Assembly (NCBI GenBank): GCA_013298665.1
Contig: JAAFIK010000011.1
Location: 1-64,000 of the forward strand
From: Chitinophagales bacterium
Lineage (GTDB): Bacteria > Bacteroidota > Bacteroidia > Chitinophagales > Chitinophagaceae
DNA length: 64,000 nucleotides
Direction: 5' to 3'
Both the position numbers and the translations under genes were made by a program. Position 1 is the first letter of the stretch, and every line of letters starts with the position of its first letter. Positions 45,928 through 53,866 of the stretch are shown here, piece after piece. Below the pieces are notes generated by a model. It worked only from the letters and a program-made list of their open reading frames with translations, was not told where the DNA came from and ran no database searches.

Positions 45928-46416
45928 ATGGTGCGATTTTTACTTTTTCTATGGGGTATGGGATGTCTGGCGGGTTGTCTGCAGCCCAAAAAGCCCAAAC
46001 CTGAACCCGATGATGATGTGGCGGCTAAGGAAGAAATGCGTAACCAGCTTATGGAGGCAGATCGCCGGTTTTCCAGAATGTGTATGGAGAAGGGATATAA
46101 AATGGCTTTTCTTGACAATATTGACAGTAATGGGGTATTGCTGCGCCCGGATATGGTGCCGGTCATTGGCGCTGATGCCGTGGATTACCTGAGCCAGCAG
46201 AGCGACGGGGGCTTTACCATGACCTGGGATCCGCGTGGCGGATCAGTGGCGGCTTCAGGTGATATGGGTTATACATTCGGACTTTATTCGATCAAACCCA
46301 GTGCGGGTGATACGGTTATTTATGGTACCTATGTCAATATCTGGAAACGACAGGCTGATGGCACCTGGAAGTTTGTGCTGGATTCGGGGAACGAAGGAAT
46401 TGGGGATATACAATAG
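45928..46416 (+). CDS. SnoaL/DUF4440-like lipoprotein
   Basis: 162 residues from ATG 45928. A GTG at 45892 is in frame but lies upstream of a near-consensus -7 box (TACTTTCG, 45898-45905), so the later start is preferred. Lipobox CLAGC. The mature part resembles an NTF2-like fold: MEADRRFSRMCMEKGYKMAF, then FTMTWDPRGGSVAASGDMGY and VNIWKRQADGTWKFVLDSGN. Probably a lipid-anchored small-molecule-binding or enzyme-like domain; function unknown. Confidence 0.68.
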   Translation: MVRFLLFLWGMGCLAGCLQPKKPKPEPDDDVAAKEEMRNQLMEADRRFSRMCMEKGYKMAFLDNIDSNGVLLRPDMVPVIGADAVDYLSQQSDGGFTMTWDPRGGSVAASGDMGYTFGLYSIKPSAGDTVIYGTYVNIWKRQADGTWKFVLDSGNEGIGDIQ

Positions 46417-46467
46417 CGAACCCGGGGTGTGCCTAGCGGATGACAAAAGAAATTTTAACAAATGGTG

Positions 46468-46499
46468 TTGCAGCAACTTGCTGCTGCCGCTTATATTTG
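46468..46499 (+). promoter_or_regulatory. promoter of the ddl operon
   Basis: TTG at 46468-46470 and the perfect -7 box TATATTTG at 46492-46499 with a 21-nt spacer, 32 nt before the ddl ATG. Confidence 0.6.
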
Positions 46500-46531
46500 C
46501 CAAATAATACCAATCATATTTACCAAATTAC

Positions 46532-47515
46532 ATGAATAAAAGGATTGCGCTGGTTACCGGCGGATATTCAGGTGAAGCTGTGGTTTCCTATAAAACTGCT
46601 GTTACCATTGGCAACCATCTCGACCCGGAGAAATGGACAGGTTACCGTATCGATATACGCCGGGAGGGCTGGTTTTATGTAACGCCTGCGGGTGAGGAAG
46701 TGGTTGTTGACAAGAATGATTTTTCAATCACGGTTGCCGGTGAAAAAATAACCTTTGCTGCGGTATTGATGGGATTGCATGGCACCCCGGGCGAGGACGG
46801 GAAGCTGATGGGTTATTTTGATATGCTGGGTATTCCTTATACCTGTTGCGATTGTGCCACATCTGCGCTTACATTCAATAAGCGCTATACGGTTGCTGTT
46901 GCTGCTTTTGCAGGACTGCCGGTGGCCCGCTCGCTGCACCTTTTCCGCAATAGTCCTGCTGATACGGCATCGGTGGCAGCGCAATTGTCATTCCCGGTTT
47001 TTGTAAAACCGAATAACGGAGGCAGCAGCATCGGGATGAGCAGGGTAACTGAGCGCGCAGCACTTCAGGAGGCGATTGACAAGGCTTTTGCTGAAGACGA
47101 CCAGGTGCTGGTAGAAGAGCAGGTTTCCGGGCGTGAGTTTACGGTTGGCGTGTTTAAGCATGACGGACGCATCACCACCCTGCCGATTACAGAGATCATT
47201 CCCAAAAAAGATTTTTTCGACTATGAGGCCAAATATGAGGGTGCAAGTGAAGAGGTGACCCCGGCGGATATCCCGGAGAACGTGGCGACGGCAATAAGGG
47301 CGGCGGCTGAAAAAACCTATGCAGTGTTCAACTGCAGGGGAATTGTACGAATCGATTATATTTACAACGAGGCTGAAGGAAAACCGTATATGCTGGAGGT
47401 AAATACGGTGCCGGGACAGACGGATGCAAGTGTGGTGCCGCAACAGGTAAGGGCAATGGGCTGGACTTTGCGCGATTTTTACAGCGCACTCCTGGAGGAA
47501 TGTTTGCGAAAGTAG
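46532..47515 (+). CDS. ddl: D-alanine--D-alanine ligase
   Basis: A 327-residue ATP-grasp enzyme that makes the D-Ala-D-Ala dipeptide of peptidoglycan. Signatures: LMGLHGTPGEDGKLMGYFDM, PVFVKPNNGGSSIGMSRVTE, VLVEEQVSGREFTVGVF and MLEVNTVPGQTDASVVPQQ. It is followed after 52 nt by a PASTA-domain protein and then a rhodanese, probably one transcription unit. Confidence 0.95.
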   Translation: MNKRIALVTGGYSGEAVVSYKTAVTIGNHLDPEKWTGYRIDIRREGWFYVTPAGEEVVVDKNDFSITVAGEKITFAAVLMGLHGTPGEDGKLMGYFDMLGIPYTCCDCATSALTFNKRYTVAVAAFAGLPVARSLHLFRNSPADTASVAAQLSFPVFVKPNNGGSSIGMSRVTERAALQEAIDKAFAEDDQVLVEEQVSGREFTVGVFKHDGRITTLPITEIIPKKDFFDYEAKYEGASEEVTPADIPENVATAIRAAAEKTYAVFNCRGIVRIDYIYNEAEGKPYMLEVNTVPGQTDASVVPQQVRAMGWTLRDFYSALLEECLRK

Positions 47516-47567
47516 CGGGATTGCGTATATTGACATCACTATTCATCAACTTAATGCTGTATATACT

Positions 47568-48389
47568 GTGTTTAAATTTCTGACCAACCGTCCGTTTTGG
47601 GTAAACCTGCTCGCAGCACTTTTGCTGGGGTTTTTATTGATTTTTACTTTGCTGAAGATGCTGGGTTGGGTGACCAAACATGGCGACACGCTTACGGTAC
47701 CGGCGGTAACGGGAAAGAAAACAGCAGAAGCCATTAAGTTGCTGGAAGCCAAAGGCTTTGATGTGCAGATACAGGATTCTGTGTATACGGATACGCTCAG
47801 CAGGGGAATCATCATCAAGCAGTTGCCGGAGGGTAATGCAACGGTGAAATCGAACCGTACCGTATTTATTACCGTCAACCGGGTAATACCGCCTTATTTT
47901 GATATGCCGAAGTTAGAAGGGCAAAGCCTTTCTTCTGCGTTGGATATTCTTGAACGCAAGCACCTCAAACTGGAAGATACGTTGTTTAAGCCCGATTTTA
48001 TGAAGGGCTATGTTCTGGAGCAGCAGTATGCGGGAAATAAAATACCTGCCGGTGCTAAAATACAATGGGGAAGTAAGATTACGCTGATCATTGGCTCGGG
48101 ATTAGAGGGCGATAGAAAATTAGTACCGGAAATACTGGGTATGACCTATGCTGAGGCCAGGGGGATACTTGAGGCGGAGGGGATTATCATTTCTCCGCCG
48201 ATTGCTTCGGGGCCTGTTTCAGACACGGCCAATGCATTTGTGGTTAAGCAAAACCCTTCACGATTTACGGAAGATAACCTTCCGAACTATATTCAGCCGG
48301 GTCAGGTGATGGACATCTGGATTTCGGCCAACCGGGATCTGCTGGTCGTGGACTCCGTTCAAAAAAAGAAACCCAAAAAGACAGAATAA
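47568..48389 (+). CDS. membrane-anchored PASTA domain protein
   Basis: 273 residues from GTG 47568. One N-terminal membrane segment (VNLLAALLLGFLLIFTLLKM) and three PASTA domains outside: starting at TLTVPAVTGKKTAEAIKLLE, YFDMPKLEGQSLSSALDILE and LVPEILGMTYAEARGILEAE. PASTA domains bind peptidoglycan or muropeptides. There is no kinase or transpeptidase domain, so it is not a PASTA kinase or PBP. Linkage with ddl suggests a cell-wall role. Its stop overlaps the next start by one base (TAATG). Confidence 0.88.
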   Translation: MFKFLTNRPFWVNLLAALLLGFLLIFTLLKMLGWVTKHGDTLTVPAVTGKKTAEAIKLLEAKGFDVQIQDSVYTDTLSRGIIIKQLPEGNATVKSNRTVFITVNRVIPPYFDMPKLEGQSLSSALDILERKHLKLEDTLFKPDFMKGYVLEQQYAGNKIPAGAKIQWGSKITLIIGSGLEGDRKLVPEILGMTYAEARGILEAEGIIISPPIASGPVSDTANAFVVKQNPSRFTEDNLPNYIQPGQVMDIWISANRDLLVVDSVQKKKPKKTE

Positions 48390-48694
48390 TGACAACGATT
48401 ACAGCCGAAGAGGTAAAGGCACGTCTTGATGCCGGTGAAAAGATTAACCTTGTGGATGTGCGCGAGCCACATGAACATGCTGAGTTTAACATCGGGGGAA
48501 CCTTATTGCCCCTGGGTCAGGTGCATGCAATGCAGGTAGAGGTTATTGATGACCTTCGTGGTGAGGAGGTGATCTGCTACTGCCGTAGTGGCAACCGTAG
48601 TATGCAGGCAGCAATGGTACTGGAACAAATGGGCTTTGCCAACGTGAGGAACCTTACCGGCGGTATGCTGCTTTGGCAGCAGATTTACCCCTAA
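48389..48694 (+). CDS. single-domain rhodanese-like sulfurtransferase
   Basis: 101 residues of the rhodanese fold: INLVDVREPHEHAEFNIGG and the active-site loop CYCRSGNRSMQAA with the persulfide cysteine, ending RNLTGGMLLWQQIYP. It transfers sulfur to a thiophilic acceptor in the cytoplasm. Its start overlaps the PASTA gene stop, so the two are translationally coupled; the reason for the pairing is unclear. Confidence 0.9.
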   Translation: MTTITAEEVKARLDAGEKINLVDVREPHEHAEFNIGGTLLPLGQVHAMQVEVIDDLRGEEVICYCRSGNRSMQAAMVLEQMGFANVRNLTGGMLLWQQIYP

Positions 48695-48712
48695 TGGCGG
48701 GATGTTCTGCTA

Positions 48713-48747
48713 TACATTTGCCCCCCTGCGCTTACAGGGAGCAAATG
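48713..48747 (+). promoter_or_regulatory. promoter-like box within a hairpin
   Basis: TACATTTG (48713-48720) fits TAnnTTTG. It overlaps a hairpin CATTTGC...GCAAATG (48715-48721 / 48741-48747) with inner stem CCCTG/CAGGG. Confidence 0.35.
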
Positions 48748-48861
48748 GCTATACGATTGATGACAATAGCGCCGGGCAATGTTGTTAAGTTAACCATCGG
48801 TCTGAAAAAATCGTGTCACTTCTTCTGGATTGCTGACCGTATTATCCGCGGTTTGTTATAA
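48744..48861 (+). CDS. possible 38-residue small protein
   Basis: An open frame from ATG 48744 begins MAIRLMTIAPGNVVKLTIGL and ends in TAA at 48859-48861. It is basic with a hydrophobic C-terminal half (CHFFWIADRIIRGLL). A promoter-like TACATTTG ends 23 nt upstream. No family is recognised and chance is the main alternative. The rest of 48862-48937 shows nothing. Confidence 0.22.
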
Positions 48862-48937
48862 TAATACTATCCTTTTCCGGGCTGTTGTTGCCCGTTAATG
48901 TAATGACTGGGTCTCCGCAACTGCCTGGCCGTATGAA

Positions 48938-51106
48938 CTATTTACCTAACCTGAGGGTAACGCCCATCATGATATTAAAGCCAGCCATGGGAAAATAAAA
49001 ATTCTCAGTTGTTTGCACGCCTCCGGAAATATAACTGTAGGTATAGCCATTGGGTTCATATTTTTTACTCCATACATTATTGAGTTGCAATTGCACCCCC
49101 ATTTCGCGGGATTGTTTAAAGGCTACTGTATAATTCAGGCGCCAGTCCTGTATATAAAATGGATCAAGGCTCCTGCTTTGCTGACCGGTATTGTCTAAAT
49201 ACTGGCGGCTGACATACCGGTTGATGCATTGCAGGGAAGCATTTTTGAATGGCAGAAAGGTGAGTATGCCATTGCCTGTAACCGCGGGTGAAAAGGAGAT
49301 ATCTGTACTGCGGTATTCATTTTTTTGTTGCCCGCCATTATCGTAATCATCAATATATGCTGTAAAATTTTTAACCTTATTGGTACTCAGGGTAAGGTTA
49401 CCCGATAGTTGCAGCCAGCGGTTCAGTTGGTGCGCCGCCTGCAGTTCTGCGCCGATGCGGTAACTGGAAGGGATATTGGTGCGGGTTTGTGCACCAACGT
49501 CATTTAATTTACCGGTAAGTACCAGTTGGTTTCGGTAAAGCATGGCATAGGCATTAATTCCCGCCTGTGTTGTACGGGTATTGTACTCGCTGCCCAGTTC
49601 AATATCGTGCAGGATCTCCGGCTGGGGCACCTGATTGGCGCCGGTTTCAAAATCATCCCTGTTGGGTTCTTTTCCGGCGAGTGCATAGGAGCCATAGAGT
49701 TTCCAGTTGCGGTTGGTATAGGTGATACCGATTTTTGGGTTGAAAAATGTCCAGTTTTTACGGAAAGCGATACCCGGGTTATTCCGGAAACCGTTGACAG
49801 TATAGTGTACCGTTCTGTATTGGAGGTCAACAAAGCTTTGCCAGTGTGTATTGAACCGGGATGTCCATTTGGCATATACAGATCCGTCTGTCTTTTCAGC
49901 ATCATGGTCGTACCAGCGATGCCCGTTGGGTACGCTGCCTGCAACCGCTGCCCATTTCACGATGCCGTAATGGCCGCCATCGTGCCTGTTCCAGCTACCG
50001 CCAAATGTGAGGTCATTATTGCTGCTGCTGTGCTGGATGGAAAAAATACCCCCATAGAAATAGCTGTTGAGCCATAATTGCCGGATCAGGTCGGTACGGG
50101 TTATATTGCTGGTGCCATTGTAAAAATCGGGTAATTGATAGGATGCAAATTTTTGCTCCGCTTTGTATTGTTCGTAATAGCCTTTGCCGCGTGTAAGAAA
50201 AGCGGCGGTATTAAATACCCAGCTTTTATTCAGCTTACGGTTGTAAAACAATTGGTAATGTGTTTGCAGGTAATTGTCTGTTTCATTGTTGTAGGGTTCT
50301 CCTGCTTTTTCTGTACCGGCACTGTTGAACACACGGTTGGTATCAAGAAAGGCCTCCGGTACACCATACCAGGCCTGGTATGTTTTTTCCCTGCCACTGA
50401 AGATGTTGAGGCGGATGGATTGTTTGGCATCCGTATAAGCAGTGCTGGTATAATAGGACTGCAGTTGTGTGGCTGCCCTGTCGATGAAGCCATCGCTGCT
50501 GATGCGGGAGAGTCGTGCATCAAAGCTGAAATGGTTCCCCAGCAATCCGGTACCAAATTTAAAACTGTGTTTCCAACTATTGAATGATCCCGCACTGTTG
50601 GCCAGCTCGGCGTAAGGTGTTGCATTCAGTTCGTTGGTGGACAGGTTGATACTGGCTCCAAATGCCCCGGCACCATTGGAAGATGTACCTACTCCTCTTT
50701 GTATCTGTATGCTGTTTACAGAGGATGCAAAATCGGGGAGGTCAACAAAAAATGTACCCTGGCTTTCAGCATCATTGTAAGGAATGCCATTGAGTGTTAC
50801 GTTGATGCGGGTGGCATCGGTACCCCTGATGCGGATACCGGTATAACCAATCCCATTCCCTGCATCGGAATTGACGACAACAGAGGGGGTGCTGCTGAGC
50901 AGGAAGGGAATATCCTGGCCAAGATTAATGGCTGCAATTTCTTTCTTACTGAGGTTGGTTTTGGCGAAAGGAGCCATGGCCGGGGCACGGATAGCTTTTA
51001 CCTCAACAGGTTCGATGAGGGTGGTATCGTTGAACGGCTTTTTGGACTGACCATGGGTTTGCACAAAAACACAGCACAATGCAAATACGATTGTCATTAA
51101 TTTCAT
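48938..51106 (-). CDS. TonB-dependent receptor, probable thiamine or precursor transporter
   Basis: 722 residues from ATG 51106 (an ATG at 51151 would place the start next to the riboswitch). Signal peptide MKLMTIVFALCCVFVQTHGQ, plug domain (residues about 35-150: PFLLSSTPSVVVNSDAGNGI, IRIRGTDATRINVTLNGIP, IQIQRGVGTSSNGAGAFGAS) and a 22-strand-type barrel to the C-terminus. A TPP riboswitch lies in its leader, so it most likely imports thiamine, its phosphates or a pyrimidine precursor across the outer membrane with TonB energy. No thiamine biosynthesis gene adjoins. Confidence 0.9.
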   Translation of the reverse strand: MKLMTIVFALCCVFVQTHGQSKKPFNDTTLIEPVEVKAIRAPAMAPFAKTNLSKKEIAAINLGQDIPFLLSSTPSVVVNSDAGNGIGYTGIRIRGTDATRINVTLNGIPYNDAESQGTFFVDLPDFASSVNSIQIQRGVGTSSNGAGAFGASINLSTNELNATPYAELANSAGSFNSWKHSFKFGTGLLGNHFSFDARLSRISSDGFIDRAATQLQSYYTSTAYTDAKQSIRLNIFSGREKTYQAWYGVPEAFLDTNRVFNSAGTEKAGEPYNNETDNYLQTHYQLFYNRKLNKSWVFNTAAFLTRGKGYYEQYKAEQKFASYQLPDFYNGTSNITRTDLIRQLWLNSYFYGGIFSIQHSSSNNDLTFGGSWNRHDGGHYGIVKWAAVAGSVPNGHRWYDHDAEKTDGSVYAKWTSRFNTHWQSFVDLQYRTVHYTVNGFRNNPGIAFRKNWTFFNPKIGITYTNRNWKLYGSYALAGKEPNRDDFETGANQVPQPEILHDIELGSEYNTRTTQAGINAYAMLYRNQLVLTGKLNDVGAQTRTNIPSSYRIGAELQAAHQLNRWLQLSGNLTLSTNKVKNFTAYIDDYDNGGQQKNEYRSTDISFSPAVTGNGILTFLPFKNASLQCINRYVSRQYLDNTGQQSRSLDPFYIQDWRLNYTVAFKQSREMGVQLQLNNVWSKKYEPNGYTYSYISGGVQTTENFYFPMAGFNIMMGVTLRLGK

Positions 51107-51152
51107 AATTGTAAATGATTTGGCTGATCGTCCGGCGTACCGGTAAAACATA

Positions 51153-51240
51153 TTTTGCTCCCTTCGCAGGCATTACCCTGAGCAGGTTATCGGGTATTAT
51201 CTCAGCCGTACAGCATTTGCTTGCAGGCACCCCGGAAAAT
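51153..51240 (-). promoter_or_regulatory. TPP riboswitch (THI element)
   Basis: On the minus strand the leader contains the conserved TPP aptamer blocks in order: CCGGGGTGCC, CGGCTGAGATAATACCC, GATAACCTGCTCAGGGTAAT and GCCTGCGAAGGGAGC. It precedes the TonB-dependent receptor by about 50 nt. High TPP would be expected to repress expression. Confidence 0.93.
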
Positions 51241-51256
51241 CAGACGTTCTGACCCC

Positions 51257-51287
51257 GGTTACGCATTAGTTTTTCTATCACGTAACC
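51257..51287 (-). other. 7-bp inverted repeat upstream of the TPP aptamer
   Basis: GGTTACG (51257-51263) and CGTAACC (51281-51287) with a 17-nt loop, between the promoter and the riboswitch. Confidence 0.4.
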
Positions 51288-51301
51288 AAAGCTTTAAAGA
51301 A

Positions 51302-51330
51302 CAAAACTACAGGAAAAAATGGAAATACAA
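51302..51330 (-). promoter_or_regulatory. promoter of the riboswitch-controlled receptor
   Basis: On the minus strand TTG (51330-51328), an 18-nt gap and TAGTTTTG (51309-51302), a perfect TAnnTTTG. It gives a leader of about 190 nt that holds the whole aptamer. Confidence 0.6.
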
Positions 51331-51350
51331 TTTTTATGTTGAAGTGGTTG

Positions 51351-52223
51351 CTACAAATTGCCGATTGCCCTGAGGCATCTTTCCAGGCCATCTTCCCATG
51401 CCGGGATGGTGAGGGCAAACCTGTTTTGTATTTTGCTGGTATTGAGTACGCTGTAAGCAGGTCGTTGCGCAGGTGTAGGGTAAGCACTGGCGGGTATGGG
51501 GTTTATTTGGCAGGAACTACCCGTCATACGGCTGATGGCTGCTGCGAAATCGTACCAGGTCGTAACCCCACTGTTGCAGTAGTGATAAATTCCCCATTGG
51601 TTTTCTAAGGGCGTGCTGATGATGTGCAGCAGTGCATCGGCAAGATCGTTGGCATAGGTGGGACACCCTAATTGATCATTTACCACATTAAGCTGTACTT
51701 TTTCTTTCATGAGGCGGAGCATGGTAAGCAGAAAATTATGTCCATGGGCTGCATAAACCCAGGCTGTACGGATGATGATGGTGCGCTTGCAAAACTGAAG
51801 TGCCATTTGTTCGCCTTCATGCTTGGAAATACCATAGGCATTAACGGGAGCAGTGGGCTGGTCTTCGGTATAGGGAGCGATCCCTTTTCCGTCAAATACA
51901 TAATCGGTTGAGATATGGATCAAAGCAGTATGGTGTAACTGGCAGGCTTTGGCGATATTAGCCACGCCATGGCTGTTGATCAGCATGGCTGTTTCGGATT
52001 CAGCCTCGGCTTTATCCACTGCGGTATAGGCGGCGCAATTGATACAGATATCGAAATGATGCTGGTTGAAGAATGCCTGTACTGCTGCTTCGTTTTCAAT
52101 GGGCAGCATGGCCCTTGTGGCGAATACAAACTGATGTGTACTGGTTGCTGCCTGCTGTTGCAGCGCACTGCCCAACTGGCCGTTGGCACCTGTAACCAGC
52201 ACAATAAGCGGGTGTTCAGTCAA
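51351..52223 (-). CDS. rfbD: dTDP-4-dehydrorhamnose reductase
   Basis: A 290-residue short-chain dehydrogenase. N-terminal NAD(P)-binding motif VTGANGQLGSALQQQ; signatures INCAAYTAVDKAEAE, STDYVFDGKG and YGISKHEGEQ (YxxxK). It reduces dTDP-4-keto-L-rhamnose to dTDP-L-rhamnose, the last step of rhamnose donor synthesis. Overlaps rfbC by 8 nt and is the last gene of the operon. Confidence 0.93.
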   Translation of the reverse strand: MTEHPLIVLVTGANGQLGSALQQQAATSTHQFVFATRAMLPIENEAAVQAFFNQHHFDICINCAAYTAVDKAEAESETAMLINSHGVANIAKACQLHHTALIHISTDYVFDGKGIAPYTEDQPTAPVNAYGISKHEGEQMALQFCKRTIIIRTAWVYAAHGHNFLLTMLRLMKEKVQLNVVNDQLGCPTYANDLADALLHIISTPLENQWGIYHYCNSGVTTWYDFAAAISRMTGSSCQINPIPASAYPTPAQRPAYSVLNTSKIQNRFALTIPAWEDGLERCLRAIGNL

Positions 52224-52773
52224 ATTGAAAGTTGTTTAAGCTGTCTGCAAACAGGGGATGCTGTGTATCTTTTTCCGATACGATGATGTTTGCGGGCGGA
52301 ATTTTCCAGTCGATGGTGAGGGCGGGGTCGTTGTAACAGATACCGGCCTCGCTTGCTTTATGGTAAAAACGATCGCATTTATACATCACTTCTGCCATTT
52401 CGCTTAATACAGAGTAGCCGTGGGCAAATCCCTGGGGTATAATCAGTTGGCGCCGGTTTTCGGCGGAGAGTTCGATGCTGAAGTGTTGTCCGAAGGTTGG
52501 CGAGCCTTTCCGTATGTCAACCGCTACATCGAGAATGGTGCCATGCAGTACGCGCACAAGCTTGGTTTGGGCATGGGGTTGCAACTGGTAGTGGAGGCCG
52601 CGTAATACGCCATACATGGATTTTGCCTGGTTATCCTGTACAAATACGATGTTGATACCCGCTTCCCGGAAAGTTACTGCATTGTAGCTCTCAAAAAAAT
52701 ACCCCCTGCTGTCCTCGAACACTTGCGGCTCGAAGATCTGCAATCCGGGCAATGGGGTTGGTATGAGTGGCAT
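52216..52773 (-). CDS. rfbC: dTDP-4-dehydrorhamnose 3,5-epimerase
   Basis: 185 residues of the cupin RfbC family: PLPGLQIFEPQVFEDSRGYF, GVLRGLHYQLQPHAQTKLVR (catalytic His in GLHYQ) and IPQGFAHGYSVLS. It epimerises C3 and C5 of dTDP-4-keto-6-deoxyglucose. rfbA and rfbB, which make its substrate, are not in the window and must be elsewhere. Confidence 0.94.
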   Translation of the reverse strand: MPLIPTPLPGLQIFEPQVFEDSRGYFFESYNAVTFREAGINIVFVQDNQAKSMYGVLRGLHYQLQPHAQTKLVRVLHGTILDVAVDIRKGSPTFGQHFSIELSAENRRQLIIPQGFAHGYSVLSEMAEVMYKCDRFYHKASEAGICYNDPALTIDWKIPPANIIVSEKDTQHPLFADSLNNFQFD

Positions 52774-52820
52774 AATAATGAGTCTGTATTTGGATAGCGA
52801 AATTACTGTTCTGTACGCAC

Positions 52821-53801
52821 TTATGTATATTGTTGCCTGAAAAACTCAATGGTTTCTGTCAAGCCCTCCTCAAAACGCCTTACAGGCTGGTATCCCAGCA
52901 GTTTTTGTGCGGCGGATATATCAGCCAGTGAGTTACGTATATCTCCTGCCCGCGGCTCGCGGTAGGTGGGTTCAAAATCGCTTCCCAGGTATGTACGTAT
53001 GGCATGGTACAAATGGTTTACCGAAAAATTTTCACCGATGGCTACATTATAAGCTTTGTCAAGCGCTTCGGTATTCCTGGTCAGCATGCCTTTCACATTT
53101 ACCTGTACTGCATTCTCTACAAAGGTAAAGTCGCGTGTTTGCTCCCCATCACCATTAATGTACACGGGCGTACGTTGCATAATGCCCTTGACAAAGAGGG
53201 GGATAACAGCGGCATAAGGGCCATCGGGGTCCTGCCTCGGGCCAAAAATATTAAAATACCGGAAACCCATGATGCGCAAGCCATAAGCGCTGGCGAAAAC
53301 CTGTGCATACAATTCATTTGTCTTCTTACTAACGGCATAAGGGGAGAGACAGTTGCCTGTACGTTGTTCCTGCTTGGGCAGGGTGGGGTCGTCGCCATAT
53401 ACCGAAGAGGAGGAGGCATAGACCACTTGCTGAACCTGGTTGTCCACAGCAGCCTTGAGCATATTTACAAAACCGCCAACATTAACGTCATTGGTGTTTT
53501 GCGGTTCTTTTATAGAACGGGGTACCGACCCGAGTGCAGCCTGGTGACTGATATAGTCGATGCCCGCACACGCAGCCTGGCAGGTGTCTAAATTGCGGAT
53601 ATCGCCTTCGATGAATTCAAAACCGGCATAGGCTTGAAGGATATCAAGATTGGCTCGGAAACCGTTGGACAGGTTATCAAGCACCCGTACTTTACCTGCC
53701 CCATTTTTCAGCAGGTATTCGGCGATATGCCCGCCGATAAACCCGCCGCCGCCGGTCACCAAAAAACGGCTGTTGCCCAGGTCCTGGTTATGAAAGGTCA
53801 T
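52821..53801 (-). CDS. NAD-dependent UDP-sugar 4-epimerase (WbpP/TviC-like)
   Basis: 326 residues of the GalE-like family: LVTGGGGFIGGHIAEYLLKN, DNLSNGFRAN, SHQAALGSVPRSIKEP and SSSVYGDDP with YAVSKKTNE (YxxxK). The HQAALGSVPRS block is characteristic of the UDP-GlcNAc/UDP-GlcNAcA 4-epimerase group (WbpP, TviC) rather than E. coli GalE. It lies next to a TviB/WbpO-like dehydrogenase, a pairing that would convert UDP-GlcNAc to UDP-GalNAcA. Confidence 0.85.
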   Translation of the reverse strand: MTFHNQDLGNSRFLVTGGGGFIGGHIAEYLLKNGAGKVRVLDNLSNGFRANLDILQAYAGFEFIEGDIRNLDTCQAACAGIDYISHQAALGSVPRSIKEPQNTNDVNVGGFVNMLKAAVDNQVQQVVYASSSSVYGDDPTLPKQEQRTGNCLSPYAVSKKTNELYAQVFASAYGLRIMGFRYFNIFGPRQDPDGPYAAVIPLFVKGIMQRTPVYINGDGEQTRDFTFVENAVQVNVKGMLTRNTEALDKAYNVAIGENFSVNHLYHAIRTYLGSDFEPTYREPRAGDIRNSLADISAAQKLLGYQPVRRFEEGLTETIEFFRQQYT

Positions 53802-53866
53802 GCTGTCGTGATTTTTTATTGCGTACCTGCCGGAAAATCCGGCAGGTGATAAATATGCTTTACAGA

